NCBI GenBank assembly: GCA_937872005.1
Contig: CALMPQ010000441.1
Span: forward strand, 1 to 11,063
Direction of reading: 5' to 3'
Length of the DNA stretch: 11,063 bases
DNA from: an uncultured Propioniciclava sp.
GTDB lineage: Bacteria > Actinomycetota > Actinomycetes > Propionibacteriales > Propionibacteriaceae
How positions within the stretch are numbered: position 1 is the first letter of the stretch; the number at the start of each line of letters is the position of its first letter. The position numbers and the translations under genes are program-made. Under the pieces are notes generated by a model. That model saw only the letters and a program-made list of their open reading frames with translations, had not been told where the DNA came from and did not search any database. Of the stretch, positions 1-6,564 are shown piece by piece.

Positions 1-1290
1 GATCGTGACGATGGCGGGGTAGCCCTTGCTCATCTTGAACGCCGCGCTGGGCAGCTCGCCCCGCACGCGCAGGTGGCGCTCACGCGCGGCCGACAGCGGC
101 TCGCGCCCGACGATCTCGCCGCCGCGGACCAGCTCGACCAGGAGGGGCCGGTCGTTGTGGTCGCCCTCGGGAGGGGCGCCCACGCCGATGACCTCGGCCT
201 CGGCGATGCCGTTCTCGTCGAGGCGCCGCAGAGCGAACTTGCGCCCGCCAACCGAACCTTTGTTGAGCGACTTCTTGGCGACGGGCTCGAGCGGGGCGTG
301 CGGGTCCTGGGAGTCCGCACGCGAGACCAGCTTGTAGACGAACCCGCAGGTCGGCGCGCCCGACCCGGTCACCAGCTGGGTGCCGACGCCGTAGCCGTTG
401 ACCGGCGCCGCACGCAGGGCGGCGATCTGGAACTCGTCGAGGTCGGAGGTCACGATGATCTTTGTGTTCACCGCGCCGAGGGAGTCGAGCAGCTTGCGCA
501 CGTCGACCGCCTGGGTGAGCAGGTCACCCGAGTCGAGGCGTACCGCGCCCAACCGGCCGTTGGTCAGCTCGACGCCCTTCTTCACGGCTTCGACCACGTC
601 GTAGGTGTCGACCAACAGGGTCGTGTTCGTGCCCAGGGCGGCCAGCTGCGAGCGGAAGGCGTCCTCCTCGGTGTCGTGCAGCAGCGTGAAGCTGTGCGCC
701 GCCGTGCCTGCCGTCGGGACGCCGAACGTGCGGCCCGCCTCCAGGTTGGAGGTGGACGCGAACCCCGCGACATAGGCGGCCCGCGCGGCCACGACCGCCG
801 ACCACTCGTTGGTGCGGCGCGACCCCATCTCGATGCAGGGGCGGTCGCCCGCCATCGCCGTCATGCGGGACGCCGCCGATGCCACCGCGGAGTCGTAGTT
901 GAAGATGCTCAGCAGCACCGTCTCGAGCACGACCGCCTCGGCGAACGTGCCCTCCACCACCATGATCGGGGAGCCCGGGAAGTAGATCTCGCCGTCGGGG
1001 TAGCCCCAGATGTTGCCGCGGAACCGGTAGTCGGCGAGCCAACTCGCCACCGCGTCGTCGACCACGCCCGACTCGCGGAGGAACGTGACCGTCTCGTCGT
1101 CGAACCGGAACCTCTCGATCGCCTCGAGCGCGCGGCCAGTACCGGCGACGACGCCGTACCGACGCCCCTCGGGCAGGCGGCGGGGGAACAACTCGAACAC
1201 CGAGCGCCTGAAGGCGGTCCCCGACCCCATCGCGGCCTGGACCATCGTGAGCTCGTAGTGGTCGGTGAGCAGGGCTGTCGTCTCCAGCAT
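1..1290 (-). CDS. pncB: Nicotinate phosphoribosyltransferase, 3'-truncated by the window edge
   Basis: The product converts nicotinate, PRPP and ATP to nicotinate mononucleotide, the entry step of the Preiss-Handler NAD salvage pathway, in the cytosol. The reading frame is open from ATG at 1290 to base 1 without a stop, giving 430 residues; family members are about 430-450 aa, so only the extreme C-terminus is missing. Visible family marks are the N-terminal [10 protein letters not shown] (residues 7-16), [13 protein letters not shown] (130-142), EMGSRR (154-159), GTAAHSF (195-201; by family knowledge this His is the phosphorylated one, here H199), RLDSGDL (251-257), TSDLDEF (281-287) and GYGVGTQL (299-306). 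The start is the first ATG, with no Shine-Dalgarno sequence. A TAGTCT hexamer lies 6 nt upstream on the minus strand, so a leaderless message is plausible. It is divergent from clpS with only 20 bp between start codons, an arrangement I recall from mycobacteria. Assignment is firm; the exact paralogue (pncB1 or pncB2 type) is not. Confidence 0.95.
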   Translation of the reverse strand, partial: MLETTALLTDHYELTMVQAAMGSGTAFRRSVFELFPRRLPEGRRYGVVAGTGRALEAIERFRFDDETVTFLRESGVVDDAVASWLADYRFRGNIWGYPDGEIYFPGSPIMVVEGTFAEAVVLETVLLSIFNYDSAVASAASRMTAMAGDRPCIEMGSRRTNEWSAVVAARAAYVAGFASTSNLEAGRTFGVPTAGTAAHSFTLLHDTEEDAFRSQLAALGTNTTLLVDTYDVVEAVKKGVELTNGRLGAVRLDSGDLLTQAVDVRKLLDSLGAVNTKIIVTSDLDEFQIAALRAAPVNGYGVGTQLVTGSGAPTCGFVYKLVSRADSQDPHAPLEPVAKKSLNKGSVGGRKFALRRLDENGIAEAEVIGVGAPPEGDHNDRPLLVELVRGGEIVGREPLSAARERHLRVRGELPSAAFKMSKGYPAIVTI

Positions 1291-1310
1291 GGTTTCAGAC
1301 TAGTGACACA
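1291..1310. promoter_or_regulatory. 20-bp divergent promoter space between pncB and clpS
   Basis: The start codons of pncB (minus) and clpS (plus) are separated by 20 bp, so both promoters must lie in or across this gap. On the minus strand TAGTCT (1297-1302) ends 6 nt before the pncB ATG, the spacing expected of a leaderless actinobacterial start. On the plus strand CACAAT (1307-1312) ends 7 nt before the second clpS ATG at 1320; it matches the A and final T of TANNNT. Neither gene has a Shine-Dalgarno sequence and neither hexamer has a convincing -35 element. Promoter positions are inference. Confidence 0.4.
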
Positions 1311-1319
1311 ATGGGCGCC

Positions 1320-1631
1320 ATGTCGTCGCCCGAGGTTCCGGTGGGGCCGGCGTCCGGCACCGCGGTGGCCGAACGCCCGGCCGAGGTCGTGCAGGCGCTG
1401 ACGCCGTGGGTCACCATCGTGTGGGACGACCCCGTGAACCTGATGAGCTACGTCACCCACGTGTTCGTCACGTACTTCAAGTTCGACAAGCCCAAGGCCC
1501 ACAAGCTGATGATGCAGGTGCACACCGAGGGGCGAGCCGTCGTCGCGTCGGGCACGCGCGAGGAGATGGAGCAGCACGTCAACGCGCTGCACGGCTTCGG
1601 GCTGTGGGCCACCCTGGAGCGCGACGAGTGA
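1320..1631 (+). CDS. clpS: ClpS, adaptor of the Clp protease
   Basis: ClpS binds proteins carrying bulky hydrophobic N-terminal residues (N-degrons) and delivers them to the Clp AAA+ unfoldase (ClpC1 in actinobacteria) for ClpP degradation. The 103-residue product has an unstructured N-terminal tail of about 28 residues and then the ClpS fold: [14 protein letters not shown], whose acidic pair lines the N-degron pocket, [13 protein letters not shown], whose His corresponds to the substrate-contacting His66 of E. coli ClpS, and a C-terminal GLWATLE. Two in-frame ATGs exist, at 1311 (106 aa) and 1320 (103 aa). I prefer 1320 because a possible -10 (CACAAT) sits 7 nt before it, but 1311 cannot be excluded; neither has a ribosome binding site. 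The stop overlaps the next gene by 4 nt (GTGA). Identification is very secure. Confidence 0.93.
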   Translation: MSSPEVPVGPASGTAVAERPAEVVQALTPWVTIVWDDPVNLMSYVTHVFVTYFKFDKPKAHKLMMQVHTEGRAVVASGTREEMEQHVNALHGFGLWATLERDE

Positions 1632-2182
1632 TCCCCTTCCAACGTGACGGTGGCGAACTCGTCGCCGAGCTTGACGACTTCGAGGTCGCCCTGGTCGCGT
1701 CGCTGGTCGCCCAGGTCATGGAACTGATCGGGGGCGCGGGGGAGGCGCCGGCGTCCGACCCGTTCGCCCGGTGGGCTGACGAGTTGAACGGCCCGGCGCT
1801 CGACCGCAGCGACCCGGTGGTCGCACGGCTGTTCCCCGACGCGTACGAGGACGACGCCGTCGCCGCGGCCGAGCATCGCCGCTACTCCGAGGACGCGCAC
1901 CGGCGCCAGCGCATCGCCGACTCCGAGGTGGTGCTGGCCGACCTTGCTGCCACGCAGGACGGCGAGGAACCACTCGTGGTCGCCGTCGCCGACGTGGATG
2001 CCTGGCTGAAGACCCTCAACGGGGTGCGGCTCAGCCTGGCGGTGCGGCTGGGCATCGAGTCGGAGGAGGACCACGCCGACCTCGAACGGCTCCCCGCGCG
2101 CGACCCGCGCACCCAACTGGTCTCGCTGTACGACTGGTTGGGCCTCGTGCTGGAGTCCTTGCTGGACGCCCTCCACCGCTGA
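1628..2182 (+). CDS. DUF2017 family protein coupled to clpS
   Basis: The product is a 184-aa cytosolic protein resembling the actinobacterial DUF2017 family, which regularly follows clpS; the mycobacterial counterpart (Rv1332) has been annotated as a putative regulator without firm evidence. It opens with [18 protein letters not shown] and [15 protein letters not shown] (about residues 18-37). An acidic middle contains [15 protein letters not shown] (about 60-74), and the C-terminal helices include [17 protein letters not shown] and [16 protein letters not shown]. No catalytic motif, membrane segment or helix-turn-helix is recognisable. The chosen GTG start at 1628 overlaps the clpS stop (GTGA), indicating translational coupling. 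The frame is open further upstream to 1406, but that part is only the shadow of clpS. Function is unknown; a role in proteolysis is suggested by position alone. Confidence 0.85.
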   Translation: MIPFQRDGGELVAELDDFEVALVASLVAQVMELIGGAGEAPASDPFARWADELNGPALDRSDPVVARLFPDAYEDDAVAAAEHRRYSEDAHRRQRIADSEVVLADLAATQDGEEPLVVAVADVDAWLKTLNGVRLSLAVRLGIESEEDHADLERLPARDPRTQLVSLYDWLGLVLESLLDALHR

Positions 2183-2237
2183 TTCCACAACGCCCCCGTG
2201 ACGTAAAGGACGCTACTACTGGCGGTCGTAGGTGAAG

Positions 2238-2256
2238 GTAGGTTAGCCTCCCCTGT
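2238..2256 (+). promoter_or_regulatory. DtxR/IdeR-type iron box on the feoA promoter
   Basis: The 19 bases GTAGGTTAGCCTCCCCTGT match 14 of 19 positions of the classic DtxR/IdeR operator TTAGGTTAGCCTAACCTAA, including an uninterrupted TAGGTTAGCCT. The box ends directly before the GTG start of feoA. Inside it TAGCCT (2244-2249) lies 7 nt before the GTG, which is where the -10 of a leaderless transcript would be. Fe2+-loaded DtxR/IdeR bound here would block RNA polymerase, giving iron repression of feoABC. The preceding GTAGGTGAAG is a weaker, partly overlapping match that could seat a second dimer. Sequence match is direct; regulation is inferred. Confidence 0.8.
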
Positions 2257-2490
2257 GTGAATGCGGTCACTCTTGATCGCGCCCCGCTCGGGACGCCCCT
2301 GCTCCTGACGTCCACGCACCCGGACGGCACGGTGGCGCGCCGCCTCGCCTCGCTCGGCCTGCGTCGCGGCGCCCGCGTGAGCCTCCTGCAGAAGCTGACA
2401 TCGGGTGGGCGCATCGTCTCGGTCAGCGGCGGACGTGTGGCGATCGGGTCCACCGTGCTCGCGGAACTCGAGGCCGAGGTGGCGCCGTGA
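2257..2490 (+). CDS. feoA: FeoA, small SH3-like ferrous iron transport protein
   Basis: FeoA is a small cytosolic SH3-fold protein needed for FeoB-dependent Fe2+ uptake. The 77-residue product has the usual family length (75-85 aa) and pattern: an N-terminal hydrophobic strand (GTPLLLTST), a central RRLASLGLRRGARVSLLQK typical of FeoA domains (compare RLxxLGhxxGxxhxhh), then GGRIVSVSGGRVAIGSTVLAELEAEV. The GTG at 2257 is chosen because the family-conserved part starts soon after it and because an iron box and a -10-like TAGCCT abut it; no Shine-Dalgarno sequence is present, so translation is probably leaderless. The TGA overlaps the feoB GTG by 4 nt. It is the first gene of a three-gene feo operon. 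Confidence 0.92.
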   Translation: MNAVTLDRAPLGTPLLLTSTHPDGTVARRLASLGLRRGARVSLLQKLTSGGRIVSVSGGRVAIGSTVLAELEAEVAP

Positions 2491-4466
2491 CGCGTCCCGA
2501 TGTCGCCGCACCGACCCGCTCGTTGCCGATCACCCCGAAGCTGCCGACCGTCCGGGCCGCCTGCCACGGGCCTGCGAGCGAGGGCGCGGGGGCGGGCGTC
2601 CCGATCGTCGCGCTCGCCGGGGCACCGAACGTCGGCAAGTCGACGCTGTTCAACGCGCTCACGGGGCTGCGCGCCACCACCGGCAACTGGCCCGGCACCA
2701 CGGTCGACGTCAGCCGGGGTGTGTGGCGGGACGCCGACTTCACCCTCATCGACCTGCCCGGCGCCTACAGCCTCGACCCGCTCAGCCGCGACGAGGAACT
2801 CACCCGCACCCTGCTCGTGGACGCCCCGGTCACCGAGCGTCCGGACGCCGTGGTGGTCGTCGCCGACGCCGCCCACCTGGCCCGGTCGCTGTACCTCGTC
2901 GCTCAGCTCCGCGAGACCACCCACCGCGTGGTCGTGGCGCTCACCATGAACGACGTCGCCCGCAAGGCCGGCATCGAGGTCGACTCCTACGCGCTGGCCG
3001 AGGCACTCGGCTGCCCGGTCGTCGTGCTCGACCCGCGCCGCCGCCAAGGGTTGGACAACCTGACCCGGTCCGTCCGCGAGGCGCTGGGCCGCCCGTCGCC
3101 CGAGCCGCGACCCGTGCCGCACGTCGAGGACGCCCTCGACCGCGACGACGAGCGCTTCGCCTGGGTCGAGGCGGCTGTGCGGGCCGGGACCACGGCGTCC
3201 GGCGCCGAGCGCGTCTCGACCTCCGACAAGGTCGACCGTGTGGCGACCCACCCGGTGGCGGGGCCGCTGGTGTTCCTCGCGGTGATGTGGCTGGTCTTCC
3301 AGGTCACCACCACGGTGGCCGCGCCGCTGCAGGACTGGCTCGACGGCTTCTTCACCGGTCCGGTGTCGGACGCCGTGCGCGGCGGTCTGGCACTGGTCGG
3401 GTTGGGGGGCTCCTGGGTCGAGGGCCTGCTCGTCGACGGACTGATCGCCGGCGTCGGCATGCTGCTGACCTTCGTGCCGCTGATGGCCCTGATGTTCGTG
3501 CTGCTCGCGCTACTGGAGGACTCCGGCTACATGGCCCGCGCCGCCGTCGTGACCGACCGGCTGATGCGGATGATCGGGCTCCCCGGCAAGGCGTTCCTGC
3601 CGCTGGTGGTGGGGTTCGGCTGCAACGTTCCGGCGATCGCGGCGACCCGCATCCTGGGCGATGCCCGCCAGCGCATCCTCGTCGCGCTGCTGGTGCCGTT
3701 CACCTCGTGCACCGCGCGGCTGACCGTGTACGTGATGCTCGGCACGATCTTCTTCGGGCGGTACGCCGGCACGGCGGTGTTCGTGATGTACCTCGCGTCG
3801 ATCCTCGCCGTGATCGGCGTCGGGCTGCTCCTGCGCAAGACCTTGTGGCGCACGATGGGCTCGGAGCCGCTCGTGCTCGACCTGCCGCCCTACCACCTGC
3901 CGACCGCCCGGCTCACCGCAGCCGTCGCTTGGGGCCGGCTCGAGGGCTTCCTGCGCACCGCGTCGGGGATCATCGTGGTCACCGTGTGCGCGGTCTGGCT
4001 GCTGCAGGCGATCCTCGCGAAGCCGGGGGCGGGGTTCAACGACGTGCCCGTGCAGGACTCGGCCTACGGTGTCGCCGCGCAGGCGATCGCGCCCGTGTTC
4101 GAGCCGGCGGGGTTCGGGCAGTGGCAGACGGCGTCCGCGCTGGTGGTGGGCTTCGTGGCCAAGGAGGCCGTGATCAGCTCGTGGGCGCAGACCTATGCCG
4201 TCGACGAGCCCGCCGAGGGCGAGCCGGCGGGCTCGTTCGGTGAGGCGGTGGTGTCGTCCTTCGAGGCGAGTTCGGGCGGCCACCCGCTGCCCGCCGTGGC
4301 CGCGTTCCTGTGGTTCCTGATGGCGTACACGCCGTGCGTGGCGACGCTGGCTGCACAGAAGCGCGAGGTCGGTTGGCGCTGGACGCTGTTCGGCGTCGCG
4401 ATGGGTCTGGCCGTCGCCTGGCTCGGTGCGGTGACCATCTTCCAGGTCGGACGGTTGTTCTGGTGA
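2487..4466 (+). CDS. feoB: FeoB, ferrous iron transport GTPase/permease
   Basis: FeoB is the membrane Fe2+ transporter with a cytosolic N-terminal G domain. The 659-aa product is shorter than E. coli FeoB (773 aa). G1 is GAPNVGKST (residues 45-53), the switch I region TGNWPGTTV (65-73), G3 DLPG (89-92) and G4 the atypical TMND (153-156). The helical linker spans about 200-250. The membrane domain starts near residue 258 and carries LEDSGYMARAA (343-353), the first gate GFGCNVPA (376-383), PFTSCTARLTVY (404-415) with C408, the second gate FVAKEAVISS (556-565) and YTPCVATLAAQ (614-624). The last membrane helix ends at the C-terminus. The GTG start overlaps the feoA stop (GTGA) and is preceded by a GAGGTGG ribosome binding site. 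A 30-40 residue Pro/Ala-rich leader precedes the G domain; a later start cannot be excluded. Confidence 0.96.
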   Translation: MTRPDVAAPTRSLPITPKLPTVRAACHGPASEGAGAGVPIVALAGAPNVGKSTLFNALTGLRATTGNWPGTTVDVSRGVWRDADFTLIDLPGAYSLDPLSRDEELTRTLLVDAPVTERPDAVVVVADAAHLARSLYLVAQLRETTHRVVVALTMNDVARKAGIEVDSYALAEALGCPVVVLDPRRRQGLDNLTRSVREALGRPSPEPRPVPHVEDALDRDDERFAWVEAAVRAGTTASGAERVSTSDKVDRVATHPVAGPLVFLAVMWLVFQVTTTVAAPLQDWLDGFFTGPVSDAVRGGLALVGLGGSWVEGLLVDGLIAGVGMLLTFVPLMALMFVLLALLEDSGYMARAAVVTDRLMRMIGLPGKAFLPLVVGFGCNVPAIAATRILGDARQRILVALLVPFTSCTARLTVYVMLGTIFFGRYAGTAVFVMYLASILAVIGVGLLLRKTLWRTMGSEPLVLDLPPYHLPTARLTAAVAWGRLEGFLRTASGIIVVTVCAVWLLQAILAKPGAGFNDVPVQDSAYGVAAQAIAPVFEPAGFGQWQTASALVVGFVAKEAVISSWAQTYAVDEPAEGEPAGSFGEAVVSSFEASSGGHPLPAVAAFLWFLMAYTPCVATLAAQKREVGWRWTLFGVAMGLAVAWLGAVTIFQVGRLFW

Positions 4467-4753
4467 GCGGACCGCTCTCTGCCGTGCTGGCCGCCTTCGC
4501 GTCGGGGGCGGGCACGCTGGGCGAGGTCGAGGCGTCCACGGGATTGTCGCGGGAGATCGTTGGTGCGTCGGTGGACCACCTCGTGCGCCTGGGCCGGCTC
4601 GAGGTCAAGGAACTGGCGATGGGCTGCCCCTCGGGCGGCTGCGGGAGTTGCGCGTCGGCGACACCCGAGGCGACGCCGGGCTGTGGTGCCGCGGCCCCGT
4701 CACCGGGACGCCGCGGGCCGGTGCTGGTCGCCCTGAGCCTGCGACGGGCGTGA
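4463..4753 (+). CDS. FeoC-like winged-helix protein with a cysteine cluster
   Basis: The 96-aa product lies directly after feoB, overlapping its stop by 4 nt (GTGA). Residues 3-50 fit a small winged-helix domain: GTLGEVEASTGLSREIVGASVDHLVRLGRLEV reads as helix, turn, recognition helix and wing strand, as in FeoC/MarR-like proteins. Downstream come four cysteines in C55-x4-C60-x2-C63-x10-C74, inside a Gly-rich stretch. In enterobacterial FeoC a comparable cysteine loop binds an Fe-S cluster and the protein modulates FeoB stability or GTPase activity. Here the assignment rests on position, size, winged-helix pattern and cysteines; primary sequence alone is weak. The GTG at 4463 is preferred because the frame upstream (to 4310) only shadows feoB. 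The Pro/Arg-rich tail (residues 80-96) has no recognised function. Confidence 0.75.
   Translation: MSGPLSAVLAAFASGAGTLGEVEASTGLSREIVGASVDHLVRLGRLEVKELAMGCPSGGCGSCASATPEATPGCGAAAPSPGRRGPVLVALSLRRA
4689..4716. terminator. Strong GC hairpin inside the feoC-like 3' end, possible two-way terminator
   Basis: CCGCGGC (4689-4695) and GCCGCGG (4710-4716) are exact inverted repeats. An inner CCCG/CGGG pair (4696-4699 and 4704-4707) closes a TCAC loop, leaving a 2-nt bulge. No T-run follows on either strand. The stops of the feoC-like gene and the convergent permease are only 6 bp apart, so any terminator for the permease must lie within the opposing gene; this hairpin is the best candidate I see. In DNA this GC-rich such structures also arise by chance within coding sequence. 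Confidence 0.3.
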
Positions 4754-4759
4754 GCCGGC

Positions 4760-6250
4760 CTACCAGACCCCGATGACGCCCCACCACAGTGGGCCGACCA
4801 GCAGCCACACGGCGAGGTGGACGACTCCCAGGACCAGCCCACTGCGCCACCACGCGGCGAGTTCCACGTAGCCGGAGCCGAAGTAGAGGGGCGCCGGGCC
4901 GTTGCCGTAGTGGGTGAGGCAGCCCATGAGGGTGGGGATGGCGCCCAGGAACACCACGAGCGGGACGGCCGGCAGCCCCAGGGCGAGCCCCACGCCCAGG
5001 AAGACCGAGAACATGGACGCCGTGTGCGCGGTCCCGCTCGCGAACAGGTAGTGGGACAGGGCATAGACCGAGGTCAGCGCGGCGAAGGCGGCGAATTGGC
5101 CGAGGCCGGTCATGGCTCCACCGACCATGCCACCGAACCAGCCGATGAAACCCAGGGAGTTGAGGTAGCTCCCCATCATCACGAGGGCGGCGAACCACGT
5201 CAGGGTGTCCCACGCCGCCTTCTCGGCCTTCATCTGCTCCCAGGTGAGGGTGCCGGTCAGCAGCAGGGTGGCCAAGCCAAGGAGTGCGACGGTGGTGGAG
5301 TTCATGACCTTGTCGCCGGCGACCCAGATGGCGATCATCATGACGAAGACGCCGAGGGTGACCCACTCCTTGCGGGTGACCGGGCCCAGCAGCTTGAGCT
5401 CGCGCGCCGCGATGGCGGGAGCCTCCGGCGTGCGCTTCACCTCGGGCGGGTGGACGAGGTACAGGACGATGGGGACGAGGATGACGCCCAGCAGGCCCGG
5501 GATCGCAGCCGCCGCGAACCACCCGCCCCAGTCGACGGTGACGCCCGCCTCGGTGGCGAGCCGCGCCGACATGGCGTTCGGTGCGGCGCCGGTGAAGAAG
5601 ATGACCGAGACGGCGAGGTTCAGGTTGTAGCAGGCCAAGGCGAGGTACGACCCGATCGTGCGATGCGTCTGCGGCTGGTCGGTGTGTGAGCCGGCGTTCT
5701 CGGCAATCGCCTTCATGACGGGGTAGATGTAACCCGAGCGCGCGGTGTTGGAGGGGATCGCAGGGGAGGTGACGAGGTCGGCGAACCCGAGGCCGTAGGC
5801 CAGGCCGATCGTGCTGCGCCCGAACAGGCACACGAACAGGTAGGCCAGACGAGAGCCGAGCCCCGAGTTGATCACGGCGCGGGCCGCGAAGAAGGCCGAC
5901 ACGATCAGCCAGATCGTGCCATTGCTGAACCCAGACAGGGCGTTGGCGATGGACTTGCCCGTGTCACCCGGTGCGAGCACTTGGGTGGCCGCACACAGTG
6001 CCATCGCCACGATCGACAGCGCACCCATGGGGGCTGCCTTGGTGATGATCCCCACGATCGTGGCCACGAACAGGGCGAACAGGTGCCAGGCCTCGGGCTG
6101 GAGCCCTGACGGGGTGGGGACGAACCACAGGACGAGCCCGACGACGATCGCGATGGCGAGCCACACAGGCCTGACCTCCGGGCCGAGCCAGGCGCGAGCG
6201 GGGCGACCGCCTGTCTGGTGGGTGTGGTCGGGGATGGTGCTGGTGCTCAT
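4760..6250 (-). CDS. DASS-family (CitT/TtdT-like) dicarboxylate permease
   Basis: This is a membrane carrier of the divalent-anion:Na+ symporter superfamily, which includes E. coli CitT and the tartrate/succinate antiporter TtdT, and bacterial 2-oxoglutarate/malate translocators. The 496-aa product has a soluble N-terminus of about 27 residues and about 12-14 hydrophobic segments. It has the substrate/Na+ motif PSNTARSG (166-173, SNT at 167-169) in the first half and the degenerate repeat FASGTAHTASM (403-413, S-G-T) in the second half; conserved surroundings include SHYLFASGTAHT and LTHYGNGPAPLYFGSGY. ATG at 6250 is chosen over GTG at 6268 because AGGAGA lies 5 nt before it. Context (ttdAB, AraC regulator) suggests tartrate, malate, succinate or fumarate; exchange versus Na+ symport cannot be decided. 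It is convergent with the feoC-like gene, 6 bp away. Confidence 0.88.
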   Translation of the reverse strand: MSTSTIPDHTHQTGGRPARAWLGPEVRPVWLAIAIVVGLVLWFVPTPSGLQPEAWHLFALFVATIVGIITKAAPMGALSIVAMALCAATQVLAPGDTGKSIANALSGFSNGTIWLIVSAFFAARAVINSGLGSRLAYLFVCLFGRSTIGLAYGLGFADLVTSPAIPSNTARSGYIYPVMKAIAENAGSHTDQPQTHRTIGSYLALACYNLNLAVSVIFFTGAAPNAMSARLATEAGVTVDWGGWFAAAAIPGLLGVILVPIVLYLVHPPEVKRTPEAPAIAARELKLLGPVTRKEWVTLGVFVMMIAIWVAGDKVMNSTTVALLGLATLLLTGTLTWEQMKAEKAAWDTLTWFAALVMMGSYLNSLGFIGWFGGMVGGAMTGLGQFAAFAALTSVYALSHYLFASGTAHTASMFSVFLGVGLALGLPAVPLVVFLGAIPTLMGCLTHYGNGPAPLYFGSGYVELAAWWRSGLVLGVVHLAVWLLVGPLWWGVIGVW

Positions 6251-6255
6251 CGGGC

Positions 6256-6261
6256 TCTCCT
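6256..6261 (-). promoter_or_regulatory. Ribosome binding site of the DASS permease
   Basis: AGGAGA on the minus strand lies 5 nt upstream of the ATG at 6250. It decides the start: the in-frame GTG at 6268 lies upstream of this site and has no comparable element of its own. Confidence 0.75.
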
Positions 6262-6318
6262 GGCGCACGGCTTGGTTCGTGCTTCCACCGTGCCCGCGGG
6301 GCCCGTGCTCCCTCCATC

Positions 6319-6335
6319 CGATTCAGCAGCGATTC
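6319..6335 (+). repeat. Direct repeat of CGATTC with 11-bp period
   Basis: CGATTC at 6319-6324 and CGATTC at 6330-6335 are separated by AGCAG, an 11-bp start-to-start distance that puts both on the same DNA face. AraC-family proteins typically contact direct-repeat half-sites. The pair lies about 70 bp upstream of the permease start, a suitable activator position. Binding is inferred. Confidence 0.45.
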
Positions 6336-6400
6336 TGGTGCAGACGCCGCAGGCCGCAGAACGTCCGGCAGCGTGTGGTGACCAGCTACCCCTTCAGATG

Positions 6401-6426
6401 TGCCCGGTTGTGATACGGGTTTGGCA
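6401..6426. repeat. Imperfect 26-bp inverted repeat
   Basis: The outer arms TGCC (6401-6404) and GGCA (6423-6426) enclose CCCG (6403-6406) and CGGG (6416-6419) around GTTGTGATA. The arms are short and unequally spaced, so this is a weak operator candidate located roughly midway between the permease and regulator genes. Confidence 0.2.
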
Positions 6427-6551
6427 AGGGGGAACGCTTGATTGCCACCGCGGGGCCCAAGCCCATGCAGCGAAGAATCCAGCCCGGACTCGAATGGTCC
6501 TGATGGCCCCGGAACGCGCTGGGGCGAGCGGCCGCAGGGGGCCCGCTGACC

Positions 6552-6557
6552 TAGAGT
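6552..6557 (+). promoter_or_regulatory. -10 element of a leaderless AraC-gene transcript
   Basis: TAGAGT matches TANNNT and is followed by 7 nt (GGTCCCC) before the ATG at 6565, the spacing of a leaderless transcript beginning at that ATG. No Shine-Dalgarno sequence is present and no clear -35 hexamer was found. It supports 6565 over the GTG at 6556, which would overlap this element. Confidence 0.55.
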
Positions 6558-6564
6558 GGTCCCC

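Larger units (their letters stand above)
6251..6564. promoter_or_regulatory. 314-bp divergent control region between the permease and the AraC regulator
   Basis: No credible gene lies in this interval. It holds the permease ribosome binding site (6256-6261), a direct repeat CGATTC at 6319-6324 and 6330-6335 spaced one helical turn, a GATTCTG word (6331-6337) that recurs as GRTTCTG in the other intergenic gaps of this cluster, an imperfect inverted repeat at 6401-6426, and a -10-like TAGAGT (6552-6557) for the regulator gene. A divergent interval next to an AraC-family gene is the expected place for that regulator's operators. The permease promoter itself is not obvious; TATCAC (minus strand, 6410-6415) is only a possible -10. 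Confidence 0.5.

Noticed and set aside
73..1401. A 442-codon plus-strand frame opposite pncB
   Set aside because: It is the shadow of pncB, which has all nicotinate phosphoribosyltransferase motifs on the minus strand.
2405..4243. A 612-codon plus-strand frame overlapping feoA and feoB
   Set aside because: The translation is Arg/Gly/Pro-rich with no motif, while the overlapping feoB frame has all family motifs.
4605..5831. Long minus-strand and plus-strand (4817-5689) frames over the permease
   Set aside because: Both give Arg/His/Gly-rich low-complexity translations, whereas the permease frame gives a coherent membrane protein with SNT motifs.
6266..6268. GTG at 6268 as the permease start
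   Set aside because: It lies upstream of the AGGAGA site that fits the ATG at 6250, and no ribosome binding site precedes it.
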